Under the pieces are notes generated by a model. The model made no database searches. It worked only from the letters and a program-made list of their open reading frames with translations, and had not been told where the DNA came from. Source: Flavobacterium psychrophilum (GTDB lineage Bacteria > Bacteroidota > Bacteroidia > Flavobacteriales > Flavobacteriaceae). From it: DNA of 11,941 bases. Both the position numbers and the translations under genes were made by a program. This document shows, piece by piece, positions 1 to 5,417 of this stretch. Location: positions 1 to 11,941 of the forward strand of contig QFQM01000134.1 in assembly GCA_003243255.1 (NCBI GenBank). Reading direction: 5' to 3'. Positions within the stretch are counted from its first letter, which is position 1, and each line of letters opens with the position of its first letter.

Positions 1-528
1 GAACTTAAAGAAAATGAGTTCAAAGACCTGTATGATGATGGTGAAGAACAAACCGAAAAAGAATACGTAAAAGAGATTCAGATCGACACCGATTTTGAAC
101 TCCTTTTCCCTGACGAATATGTAAACAATATTACCGAACGCCTTAACCTGTATAATGATCTTGCAGCTGTTAAGAATGAAGAAGAACTGATTGCTTTTGA
201 GGCAAAACTGATTGACCGTTTCGGGCCACTGCCAAAACAGGCACAGGCTTTATTGATAAGCATGCGAATAAAATGGCTTGCCACTAAAATGGGACTTGAA
301 AAACTGGTACTGAAACAAGGAAAAATGGTAGGTTACTTTGTAGGTGACCAACAATCGGATTACTATCAGTCAGGCGTGTTCCATAAAGTATTACAGTTTG
401 TGCAAAGGCATCAGAATCTTGGAAGGATGAAAGAAAAGCAAACCAAGAACGGATTGCGACTGCTGCTTACTTTCGAGAATGTTAAGTCACTTAAAAAAGC
501 TCTCGAATTACTCGAAATGGTGTTTTAA
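1..528 (+). CDS. mfd: Transcription-repair coupling factor Mfd, C-terminal part (5' partial)
   Basis: The reading frame is open from base 1 to TAA at 526-528, giving the last 176 residues of a much longer protein (Mfd is usually about 1,100-1,200 aa). The visible part matches the C-terminal TRCF domain: an acidic start (ENEFKDLYDDG), then IDTDFELLFPDEYVNNITERLNLY, an ELIAFEAKLIDRFGPLP segment, and an ISMRIKWLATKMGLEKLVLK helix. The helicase and RNA-polymerase-binding domains lie upstream of the window. In the family, Mfd uses ATP to push stalled RNA polymerase off DNA and recruits UvrA for nucleotide excision repair; the C-terminal domain masks the UvrA-binding surface. The frame ends cleanly and is followed by a terminator, so the gene looks intact at this end. 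The identification rests on recognised sequence character, without an alignment. Confidence 0.93.
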   Translation, partial: ELKENEFKDLYDDGEEQTEKEYVKEIQIDTDFELLFPDEYVNNITERLNLYNDLAAVKNEEELIAFEAKLIDRFGPLPKQAQALLISMRIKWLATKMGLEKLVLKQGKMVGYFVGDQQSDYYQSGVFHKVLQFVQRHQNLGRMKEKQTKNGLRLLLTFENVKSLKKALELLEMVF

Positions 529-557
529 CACCTTATCTGTATAATATGAATTACTAA

Positions 558-588
558 GGGAACGCTTATAAAAGCGCTCCCTTTTTTT
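558..588 (+). terminator. Rho-independent terminator of mfd
   Basis: A ten-pair stem (GGGAACGCTT at 558-567 against AAGCGCTCCC at 572-581, one A-C mismatch) closes a four-base ATAA loop and is followed by seven T residues. It lies 30 bases after the mfd stop codon. Confidence 0.93.
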
Positions 589-679
589 ATTATATCCTGT
601 AAGTATTTTCTACTTCTTAAAAACTTGCTAAAAAGTCTAAAAAATTGGTTAAAATTAAGTTAAATCCTACATTTTAAGA

Positions 680-708
680 GTTTTTAAAAACCAGTAAATA
701 TATATTTG
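680..708 (+). promoter_or_regulatory. Promoter of the MmpS-like lipoprotein gene
   Basis: TATATTTG at 701-708 fits the Bacteroidetes -7 consensus TAnnTTTG and lies 28 bases before the ATG at 737. I see no good -33 TTTG at the usual 19-21-base spacing. That place instead holds the 12-bp perfect palindrome GTTTTTAAAAAC (680-691), which could be an operator or only AT-rich chance. The rest of the 529-736 gap is AT-rich and holds only the mfd terminator. Confidence 0.6.
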
Positions 709-736
709 CCGCCAATTAAAAATTAAAAAATATTTT

Positions 737-1132
737 ATGAGGAATCCATTTATTTACCTGTTCGCGCTGGTTATGACTACACTATCGCTTACATCTTGCT
801 CAAGTGACGACGACAAAGGATCTGTATCAAAATCAAGAGAAATTAAGTATGAAATAACAGGGAGTTATTCAGGAGGTGGAGTAATGAGTATTGTTTATAT
901 TCAGAATAACCAACCTATTATAACAGAAGCTACTTCTTTACCATGGACTAAAACTTATACTGCTAATGATGATATTGCGGTGGGCGGTTTTAATTGTGAT
1001 GTTAGTGGTGCTACACCAGGTGAGGTTGTGACTCTAAAAGTATACCAAGGTGGTACCGTTATTGAAACAGTTGATGCAACTGCAACATCTGACGGACTAA
1101 TTATAGGTTCAATTTCAACTAGTTTTGAATAA
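737..1132 (+). CDS. Small MmpS-like lipoprotein
   Basis: This 131-residue protein starts with a lipoprotein signal peptide (hydrophobic residues 5-17, lipobox LTSC at 18-21). The acid-rich stretch SSDDDK follows Cys21 and resembles the export signal that sends Bacteroidetes lipoproteins to the outer-membrane surface. The mature part has a beta-rich pattern: an EIKYEITGSYSG opening, a TSLPWTKTY motif near residues 67-75, and a GEVVTLKVYQGGTVIET strand pair. This resembles the MmpS (Mycobact_memb) fold, where family members read V-x-YEVTG, then a TLPW-S motif, then VTC-x-I-x-VDG. In mycobacteria MmpS partners MmpL transporters; no transporter is visible here, so the role is unknown. It appears monocistronic, with its own promoter and a terminator 18 bases after the stop. 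The lipoprotein call is firm; the MmpS relationship is by recognition and moderate. Confidence 0.85.
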   Translation: MRNPFIYLFALVMTTLSLTSCSSDDDKGSVSKSREIKYEITGSYSGGGVMSIVYIQNNQPIITEATSLPWTKTYTANDDIAVGGFNCDVSGATPGEVVTLKVYQGGTVIETVDATATSDGLIIGSISTSFE

Positions 1133-1150
1133 ATCAATCAAATATAAGTA

Positions 1151-1181
1151 AGAGCCGCATTGTGAAATGCGGCTCTTTTTT
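1151..1181 (+). terminator. Terminator between convergent genes
   Basis: A perfect ten-pair stem (AGAGCCGCAT at 1151-1160 with ATGCGGCTCT at 1167-1176) is extended by one T-A pair and closed by a GTGA tetraloop, then five Ts. It ends the lipoprotein gene. It also lies just past the stop of the minus-strand hydrolase (stop 1182-1180) and may serve both strands, though the minus-strand T-tract (TACTTATATTT) is poor. Confidence 0.92.
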
Positions 1182-2298
1182 ATTCCAGTCCTTTCCACCA
1201 CTCGGTAAAGGTTTGCTCTTCTTTCAGGTTTACCTTCTGTCCTATCATAGGCGTAATCAGTGGCAGGTTTTGCTTTTTGGCTTCGGCAGTTACTCTTACA
1301 ATCGGCTCATCCCAGTCATGCAATGCCAACGAGAACTTAGCCCAGTGTACCGGCATAAGCTTTTTGGCTTTAAGTTCCTGAGCCGCTTTTACCGTTTCTT
1401 CCGGCATCATGTGGATATATTTCCAGTACTCGTTGTACTGCCCACACTCTAAAATGGCTACATCAAAAGGGCCATACTTATCTCCTATCGTCTTAAAGTG
1501 AGAATCATACCCTGAATCGCCTCCAAGGAATAAATTCTGTGTAGGTGTCTTTAGTACAAACGATGCCCATATTGCTGTATTACGCTTAAATGTGCGCCCT
1601 GCAAAATGACGGCCAGGTGTTACATGCACGGTAAAGCCTTCACCAAGTTCAACAGTGTCATACCAATCGCGTTCAACAACTGAGTTCATGTCAAATCCCC
1701 AACGCTCAAAGTGCTCACCTGTTCCCAGACCGGTGATGATTTTACCAACTTTGCTTTTTAGTTTAACTACCGTTTCATAATCCAGGTGATCCCAATGATC
1801 GTGAGAGATAAACATGTAATCGATTTTTGGAAAATCATCGGCACTATAAACATCGGCACCGGCAAAAGCTTTAGTGGTAAAGCTTACAGGAGAAGCCGAT
1901 CCGCTAAAAACAGGATCTACCAATATTGTTTTTCCATCAGCCTGAATGAAGTAAGATGAATGTCCAAACCAAACGATTATATTCTCTTTAGGATCAAGGT
2001 GAAGCAAATCTGTTTTTTGAGAAGGCAAAGCAAGTTTAGGCTGACTCCTTTTGCTTTTGCCAAAAAAGAATTTCCACAAAACATTGCTCATGCTTACTCC
2101 TTCAGCCAGATCAGGAGTATGGCTCAGATTTTGAAACTGTCCGTCTTTATAATTAGGGGAAAGCTCTATTTTCTTTAGTCTCTCGCCTGTGGGTTTACGA
2201 CCAAATTGTGGTGTCTGCATAAAAATCACTACTCCGGCTACTATAAGTGCCAGTATTATCAATAGTATCATAAATATTTTTTTAAGTCTTTTTTTCAT
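1180..2298 (-). CDS. Membrane-anchored MBL-fold hydrolase, NAPE-PLD/UlaG-like
   Basis: This 372-residue protein has a basic N-terminus followed by one hydrophobic helix (about 8-27), read as a membrane anchor that puts the enzyme outside the cytoplasm. The metallo-beta-lactamase fold starts around residue 105 (IIVWFGHSSYFIQADG-KTILVDPVF). The dinuclear zinc ligands are all visible: H166, H168, D170 and H171 in SHDHWDHLD, H231 (TPGRHFAG), D261 (GGDSGY) and H318 (PVHWAKF). The order and flanks, including IHMMPEETV at 296-304, follow the N-acylphosphatidylethanolamine phospholipase D branch. Its relatives cleave phospholipid-type phosphodiesters, but many bacterial members have unknown substrates. 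The ATG at 2298 directly precedes the anchor. The gene sits 45 bases after tetR on the same strand, with its own copy of the operator-like site in the gap, so control by that TetR is likely. The fold is certain; the substrate is not. Confidence 0.92.
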   Translation of the reverse strand: MKKRLKKIFMILLIILALIVAGVVIFMQTPQFGRKPTGERLKKIELSPNYKDGQFQNLSHTPDLAEGVSMSNVLWKFFFGKSKRSQPKLALPSQKTDLLHLDPKENIIVWFGHSSYFIQADGKTILVDPVFSGSASPVSFTTKAFAGADVYSADDFPKIDYMFISHDHWDHLDYETVVKLKSKVGKIITGLGTGEHFERWGFDMNSVVERDWYDTVELGEGFTVHVTPGRHFAGRTFKRNTAIWASFVLKTPTQNLFLGGDSGYDSHFKTIGDKYGPFDVAILECGQYNEYWKYIHMMPEETVKAAQELKAKKLMPVHWAKFSLALHDWDEPIVRVTAEAKKQNLPLITPMIGQKVNLKEEQTFTEWWKGLE

Positions 2299-2309
2299 TG
2301 TTTAAAAAT

Positions 2310-2328
2310 AGATTGACTAATCACTCTA
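2310..2328 (-). promoter_or_regulatory. TetR operator-like site, copy 1 (hydrolase gene)
   Basis: On the minus strand an 18-base near-palindrome, AGAGTGATTAGTCAATCT (7 of 9 arm positions match, core TGA-N4-TCA), lies 12 bases before the hydrolase ATG. The 19 bases at 2310-2328 are identical to those at 2908-2926 across the tetR start. The eight bases upstream of it (AACATATA, minus strand, 2336-2329) stand where copy 2 has its -7 element and share 5 of 8 positions, suggesting a weaker promoter in the same geometry. Confidence 0.7.
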
Positions 2329-2343
2329 TATATGTTAAAAAAA

Positions 2344-2922
2344 TTACGACAGCATTTTCCAAAGCATATCAAAGCTGTCTTTGATTATTTCCTTTTTATC
2401 TTTTTCGGTAAAGTTAGTTTTGCTGAGATACTGATGAAGCCCATAGGTATGACTGGTAAAAATAGTCATGATATAATTGATATCCCTTTTTTTTATTGCC
2501 TTGTCCTTAATTGCTTTTTCAATCTGCTCACAGCTTTTTCCGGTAAGCCTTTCAATTTCTTCCTGCGGAACCAGAGCCGCAAATGGTGAGGTATGAAACT
2601 GCTGTATAAAATTGAATTCATCACCATGATCCATCGACCAAAGCATAACCTGCATGTACTGGTTCCTGAAATTCTTTTTAATGCTTTTTTCTTTCTCAGC
2701 ATTAGTTTCAATATATTCAGACATCCTGGTCTTGATATCTATATACAATGAAACAATAAGATCTTCTTTGGTTTTGTAGTAATGAAAAAGCGTGCCGTTA
2801 GCTACACCGGCTTCTTTGGCTATCTTACTGGTTGGGGTACCATGAAAGCCGTTTTCCGCAAACAGCCTCAGGGCTGCTGCGAGTAAATCTTTACGCTTAT
2901 CATTTACAGATTGACTAATCAC
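2344..2922 (-). CDS. TetR/AcrR-family transcriptional regulator
   Basis: This protein is 192 residues long, normal for TetR regulators. The N-terminal DNA-binding domain is clear: KRKDLLAAALRLFAENGFHG (9-28) and then a helix-turn-helix at 29-53 (TPTSKIAKEAGVANGTLFHYYKTKEDLI). Residues 60-192 form the helical ligand-binding and dimer part; its sequence gives no hint of the ligand. Such proteins usually repress and leave DNA when they bind a small molecule. The only in-frame start I find is GTG at 2922-2920; there is no in-frame ATG nearby and no Shine-Dalgarno sequence. A -7 promoter element ends only four bases before this GTG, so the transcript is probably leaderless. The start lies inside the operator-like site, which predicts autoregulation, and the hydrolase gene downstream carries the same site. 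The family is certain; the start is moderately sure. Confidence 0.93.
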   Translation of the reverse strand: MISQSVNDKRKDLLAAALRLFAENGFHGTPTSKIAKEAGVANGTLFHYYKTKEDLIVSLYIDIKTRMSEYIETNAEKEKSIKKNFRNQYMQVMLWSMDHGDEFNFIQQFHTSPFAALVPQEEIERLTGKSCEQIEKAIKDKAIKKRDINYIMTIFTSHTYGLHQYLSKTNFTEKDKKEIIKDSFDMLWKMLS

Positions 2923-2934
2923 TCTACAAATGTA
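2908..2934 (-). promoter_or_regulatory. tetR promoter and operator-like site, copy 2
   Basis: TACATTTG on the minus strand (2934-2927) fits the -7 consensus TAnnTTTG. Directly downstream, 2926-2908 holds the 19-bp sequence found again before the hydrolase gene, so a bound repressor would cover the transcription start and the GTG codon. No convincing -33 TTTG is seen at the usual spacing. Confidence 0.7.
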
Positions 2935-2967
2935 TGATAAAAAATAATAGCTAATGCATTTTATTGT

Positions 2968-3000
2968 AAAAAAACAAAAAGCCTCTCAAAAAAGGAGGCT
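2968..3000 (-). terminator. Terminator of the ACT-like gene
   Basis: On the minus strand AGCCTC (3000-2995) pairs with GAGGCT (2985-2980) around a nine-base loop, followed by a long T-rich run (2979-2968). It lies 24 bases after the stop of the ACT-like gene and insulates tetR from it. Confidence 0.85.
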
Positions 3001-3023
3001 CTGTATACTGTTGTGTTTATGTT

Positions 3024-3683
3024 TTATAGGTTTTTAAGGTCTTTTATTACCTTAAAGGCAAGATCTACCTCCTGCTCGCTTACCAGTATGGTAAACTCAT
3101 ATGAAGTTGAGATAACTTCTGAAATAATGATTCCCTCCCACGCTAATCGCTGGAAGATGTAATAATAAACGCCTGGTGTAGAAATGTTATCTTTAGGAAG
3201 CTTCACTGTAATCGAAGCCAGGTCAGTTGTACGCTCTATTTGTTTCTCATCAGCAAAAAGCTTATCAACAATAGCGTTCATGGATGAGCTTACAACGATA
3301 TTGGTCTCATTTACCCCTCTCGACGAAGTGTAAAATACCTCGGGATTAGCATTGATATTAGAAATAAGTTCTGCCTGTTTGCTAAGTATAGTATCGGATA
3401 CGGCAAAGGTATAATCCGTAAGCGATGAACGCACGGTTATCTCTCCTATACCTCTAAGTACCTTTACGATCTTGTGGTTTACCCTGAAATCAAGATCTTC
3501 CGATAGCCTTTTTAATGACATTACAACAGCGCCCTGTTTAACATCTTTACCAAGTTCCTGTTCAAGTTCCGGCATCATATTCCGCGCAAGGGAAGTAAGA
3601 TTAATAATCCCCTGTGAGAGTGCACTCAGCAAAAAGGGCTTTGTTTTAATGTAGTGTTCCACTACCGATGATATCGTCTTCAT
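3024..3683 (-). CDS. ACT-like domain protein, possibly a regulator
   Basis: This is a soluble 219-residue protein with no signal peptide. Residues 156-219 (ASITVKLPKDN, then GVYYYIFQRLAWEGIIISEVIST, then YEFTILVSEQEVDLAFKVIKDLK) show the strand-helix-strand pattern of an ACT domain, like the second ACT domain of aspartate kinases. Residues 79-145 may form a further degenerate alpha-beta unit. No kinase domain is present, so any aspartate kinase label would be misleading. Residues 14-65 (LLSALSQGIINLTSLARNM, then QGAVVMSLKRLSEDL) look like a helix-turn-helix. This suggests a transcription factor that senses a small molecule, perhaps an amino acid, but that is inference. The ATG at 3683 has a good promoter upstream and a terminator downstream, so the gene is probably a single transcription unit. 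The gene is certain; the function is unknown. Confidence 0.85.
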   Translation of the reverse strand: MKTISSVVEHYIKTKPFLLSALSQGIINLTSLARNMMPELEQELGKDVKQGAVVMSLKRLSEDLDFRVNHKIVKVLRGIGEITVRSSLTDYTFAVSDTILSKQAELISNINANPEVFYTSSRGVNETNIVVSSSMNAIVDKLFADEKQIERTTDLASITVKLPKDNISTPGVYYYIFQRLAWEGIIISEVISTSYEFTILVSEQEVDLAFKVIKDLKNL

Positions 3684-3718
3684 ACCTAATTGATTGATTA
3701 TGTTGTAATTTTGCTTTG

Positions 3719-3753
3719 CAAATATAAAAATAAAACATTTTGTTACAAATATA
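3719..3753 (-). promoter_or_regulatory. Promoter of the ACT-like gene
   Basis: On the minus strand TTTG (3749-3746), a 19-base spacer and TATATTTG (3726-3719) exactly match the Bacteroidetes sigma-A promoter pattern. It predicts a leader of about 30 bases before the ATG at 3683. The -33 TTTG is itself the end of a second TATATTTG (3753-3746), so two -7 elements lie 27 bases apart. The remaining gap to 3920 is very AT-rich with no other feature I can support. Confidence 0.8.
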
Positions 3754-3920
3754 ACAACTTAAAAAAGAACAAAATTTTAATTAATTAAAGAACTTTTTTT
3801 AGAAAACGCAATGAATTAAGGATGTTTAGAGGTATTGCGAAAATAACATTTTTTTAGACAGAGTTAACTTTTTGCTTACTTTTTTTAATTCTGCATTAAA
3901 AAATAACAGGCCATGTTTAA

Positions 3921-4280
3921 TTAGAAATAAAAAAAAGCGTCTTCAAGATGCTCAATTTCGTAAACAGATCCGTTCTTGTAGACAGAAATAATATCAAAAC
4001 GGGCATCTACATCAAGGTCATTCTCTATTATGTATTCATTTATGGCTTTAACCAAAAGCTGTATTTTTTTTGGCTTTACAAAATCCTGCGGAAGCCCAAA
4101 CTCTAAAGATGAACGGGTTTTTACCTCAACAACAGCAAGAATATTGTCCTTTTGGGCAATGATATCAATTTCCGCTTTCTGAAAAACATAATTACGCTGC
4201 AGTATGGTGTAACCATTTTTTTGAAGAAATTCAACGGCCTTCTCTTCGCCTGTTTTTCCCAGTTCGTTATGTTCCGCCAT
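3921..4280 (-). CDS. yraN: UPF0102 (YraN) family endonuclease-like protein
   Basis: At 119 residues this is a full-length YraN protein. It shows the family order: GKTGEEKAVEFLQKNGYTILQRNY (8-31), AEIDIIAQ (36-43), AVVEVKTRSS (49-58), then FGLPQDFVKPKKIQLLVKAINEYI. The E37-x-D39 and E52-x-K54 pairs form a PD-(D/E)xK nuclease-like core. The usual Gly before EID is Ala36 here, a mild change. The family resembles Holliday-junction resolvases, but its biochemical role is not settled. The start codon overlaps the stop of the upstream peptidase gene by one base (TAATG), so translation is coupled and the two are one operon. No strong terminator is seen after its stop. Confidence 0.95.
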   Translation of the reverse strand: MAEHNELGKTGEEKAVEFLQKNGYTILQRNYVFQKAEIDIIAQKDNILAVVEVKTRSSLEFGLPQDFVKPKKIQLLVKAINEYIIENDLDVDARFDIISVYKNGSVYEIEHLEDAFFYF

Positions 4281-5233
4281 TAGTCAAAAGTTATTTTACT
4301 GCCGGTTTTAGTTACATCAAGGGTAATTTGTTTACCAAATACCAGTGCGCGGTTATCCTTAATATGCCCGGCAGGGAAGTTAAAACAGATTGGAATATTA
4401 TAGTCTTTAGTAATATCCTGAATGATTTGCAGCGCATCGTGTCCCCATGGGATATCATTATCACGCATCTTGGTCATGCCTCCTATAATAATACCTTTTA
4501 CATCTTTAAAGTAGCCGTTACGTTTAAGGTTCATCATCATGCGGTCGATGTGGTACAGGTATTCATCAAGGTCCTCAATGAATATGATCTTTCCTTTATA
4601 ATCGGCTTCCGATGCCGACCCCATAATGCTATAAAGCACCGAAAGGTTACCGCCAATCAATTCGCCATGTGCATTACCGGTCTTATTAAATGCATGCGGC
4701 TCAATAGTATATTCTATGTTGCCTCCCATAAGTCCTTTTTTCAGTCCTTCAATAGCTTCGGGAGTAGCACCACCGGCACTGATGCAGGCAATGGAATGTA
4801 CTGTAGCGATATCAAAATTGTTTACATGGCTGTGCATTACAGTAAAATCGCTAAAGCCTACCAGCCATTTGGGATGCTGTTTGAATTTGGTAAAATCGAG
4901 CCTGTCAATCATACGAACGGTACCATAGCCTCCTTTGGCACTCCAGATCGCTTTTATATTCGGATTGTCGAGCATATTCTGAAAATCCTGCGCGCGCTGC
5001 CAGTCCTGTCCTGCAAGCTGATTATTGTCTAAGCCAACCGTTTTACCGATAACGACATTCAGTCCCCAGCTTTTCAATAGTTTTATAGCCGGTTCAAGCG
5101 GAGCCATGTCAACCTTTCTTGCTGTTGCCAAAATACCAACCGTGTCACCCTTTTTAAGGTAAGGAGGAATTTTTACAGGGGTTTGACCAAAGGTTGAAGT
5201 AAAAATAAAAAGAAAGAAAAGTAATCGGTACAT
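4280..5233 (-). CDS. Exported LD-carboxypeptidase-like peptidase (family S66)
   Basis: This protein has 317 residues, close to the normal LdcA length of about 300. Domain signatures are clear: PPYLKKGDTVGILATA (23-38), WSAKGGYGTVRMID (97-110), LVGFSDFTVMH (124-134), GKIIFIEDLDEY (214-225) and NFPAGH (285-290). The serine-type triad expected from characterised LdcA is S128, E220 and H290. The family removes the terminal D-alanine from muropeptide tetrapeptides during peptidoglycan recycling. E. coli LdcA is cytoplasmic, but here residues 1-17 (MYRLLFFLFIFTSTFGQ) extend the family start and look like a signal peptide ending near G16/Q17, so the enzyme is probably periplasmic. The gene heads an operon with yraN and diverges from metG. 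The family is certain; the location is inferred. Confidence 0.93.
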   Translation of the reverse strand: MYRLLFFLFIFTSTFGQTPVKIPPYLKKGDTVGILATARKVDMAPLEPAIKLLKSWGLNVVIGKTVGLDNNQLAGQDWQRAQDFQNMLDNPNIKAIWSAKGGYGTVRMIDRLDFTKFKQHPKWLVGFSDFTVMHSHVNNFDIATVHSIACISAGGATPEAIEGLKKGLMGGNIEYTIEPHAFNKTGNAHGELIGGNLSVLYSIMGSASEADYKGKIIFIEDLDEYLYHIDRMMMNLKRNGYFKDVKGIIIGGMTKMRDNDIPWGHDALQIIQDITKDYNIPICFNFPAGHIKDNRALVFGKQITLDVTKTGSKITFD

Positions 5234-5242
5234 TTATCAGGC

Positions 5243-5343
5243 TTTACCACAAATATACACAATTCCGATAGCTATCGAAAGGTACTAAAAAACACAAAGC
5301 TTTGTGTTCCCTGTGGAAAAACTTTTGTGCCCTTTGTGGTAAA
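5243..5343. repeat. Symmetric intergenic element with nested palindromes
   Basis: TTTACCACAAA (5243-5253) and its exact reverse complement TTTGTGGTAAA (5333-5343) bracket about 100 bases. Inside lie two palindromes: CGATAGCTATCG at 5266-5277 (17 of 18 symmetric if counted as 16 paired bases plus one mismatched pair over 5263-5280) and the perfect 18-mer AACACAAAGCTTTGTGTT at 5291-5308. Further CTTTGTG-like words (5300, 5332) repeat the theme. It lies between divergent ldcA-like and metG genes and overlaps the ldcA promoter. It could be a dispersed intergenic repeat of the genome or a regulatory region. Confidence 0.6.
5250..5280 (-). promoter_or_regulatory. Promoter of the ldcA-like/yraN operon
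   Basis: TATATTTG on the minus strand (5257-5250) lies 16 bases before the ATG at 5233. A TTTC (5280-5277) stands 19 bases upstream as an imperfect -33. The spacer contains the palindrome CGATAGCTATCG (5266-5277), a possible regulator site. Confidence 0.65.
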
Positions 5344-5386
5344 ATTAATGTACAAATCGGCACGAAAATTTTTGCCCATTATTTCG

Positions 5387-5394
5387 TACTTTTG
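5387..5394 (+). promoter_or_regulatory. metG promoter -7 element
   Basis: TACTTTTG fits TAnnTTTG and lies 23 bases before the metG ATG. I find no matching -33 TTTG at 19-21 bases; a TTTG at 5371 is too close (12 bases). Confidence 0.55.
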
Positions 5395-5417
5395 CATTTC
5401 TAAATTTACAAGACAAG

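Noticed and set aside
3893..3920. Possible terminator after yraN (AACA-TGGCC-TGTT then a T run, minus strand)
   Set aside because: The stem is only four base pairs, too weak to call although the T run is present.
3684..3920. A possible small RNA or short gene in the AT-rich gap
   Set aside because: Apart from the promoter at its edge I see no hairpin with a T-tract, no tRNA-like fold and no convincing short frame.
4328..5032. A 234-codon open frame on the plus strand
   Set aside because: It is antisense to the S66 peptidase, whose catalytic motifs are intact on the minus strand. The antisense product has no recognisable domain.
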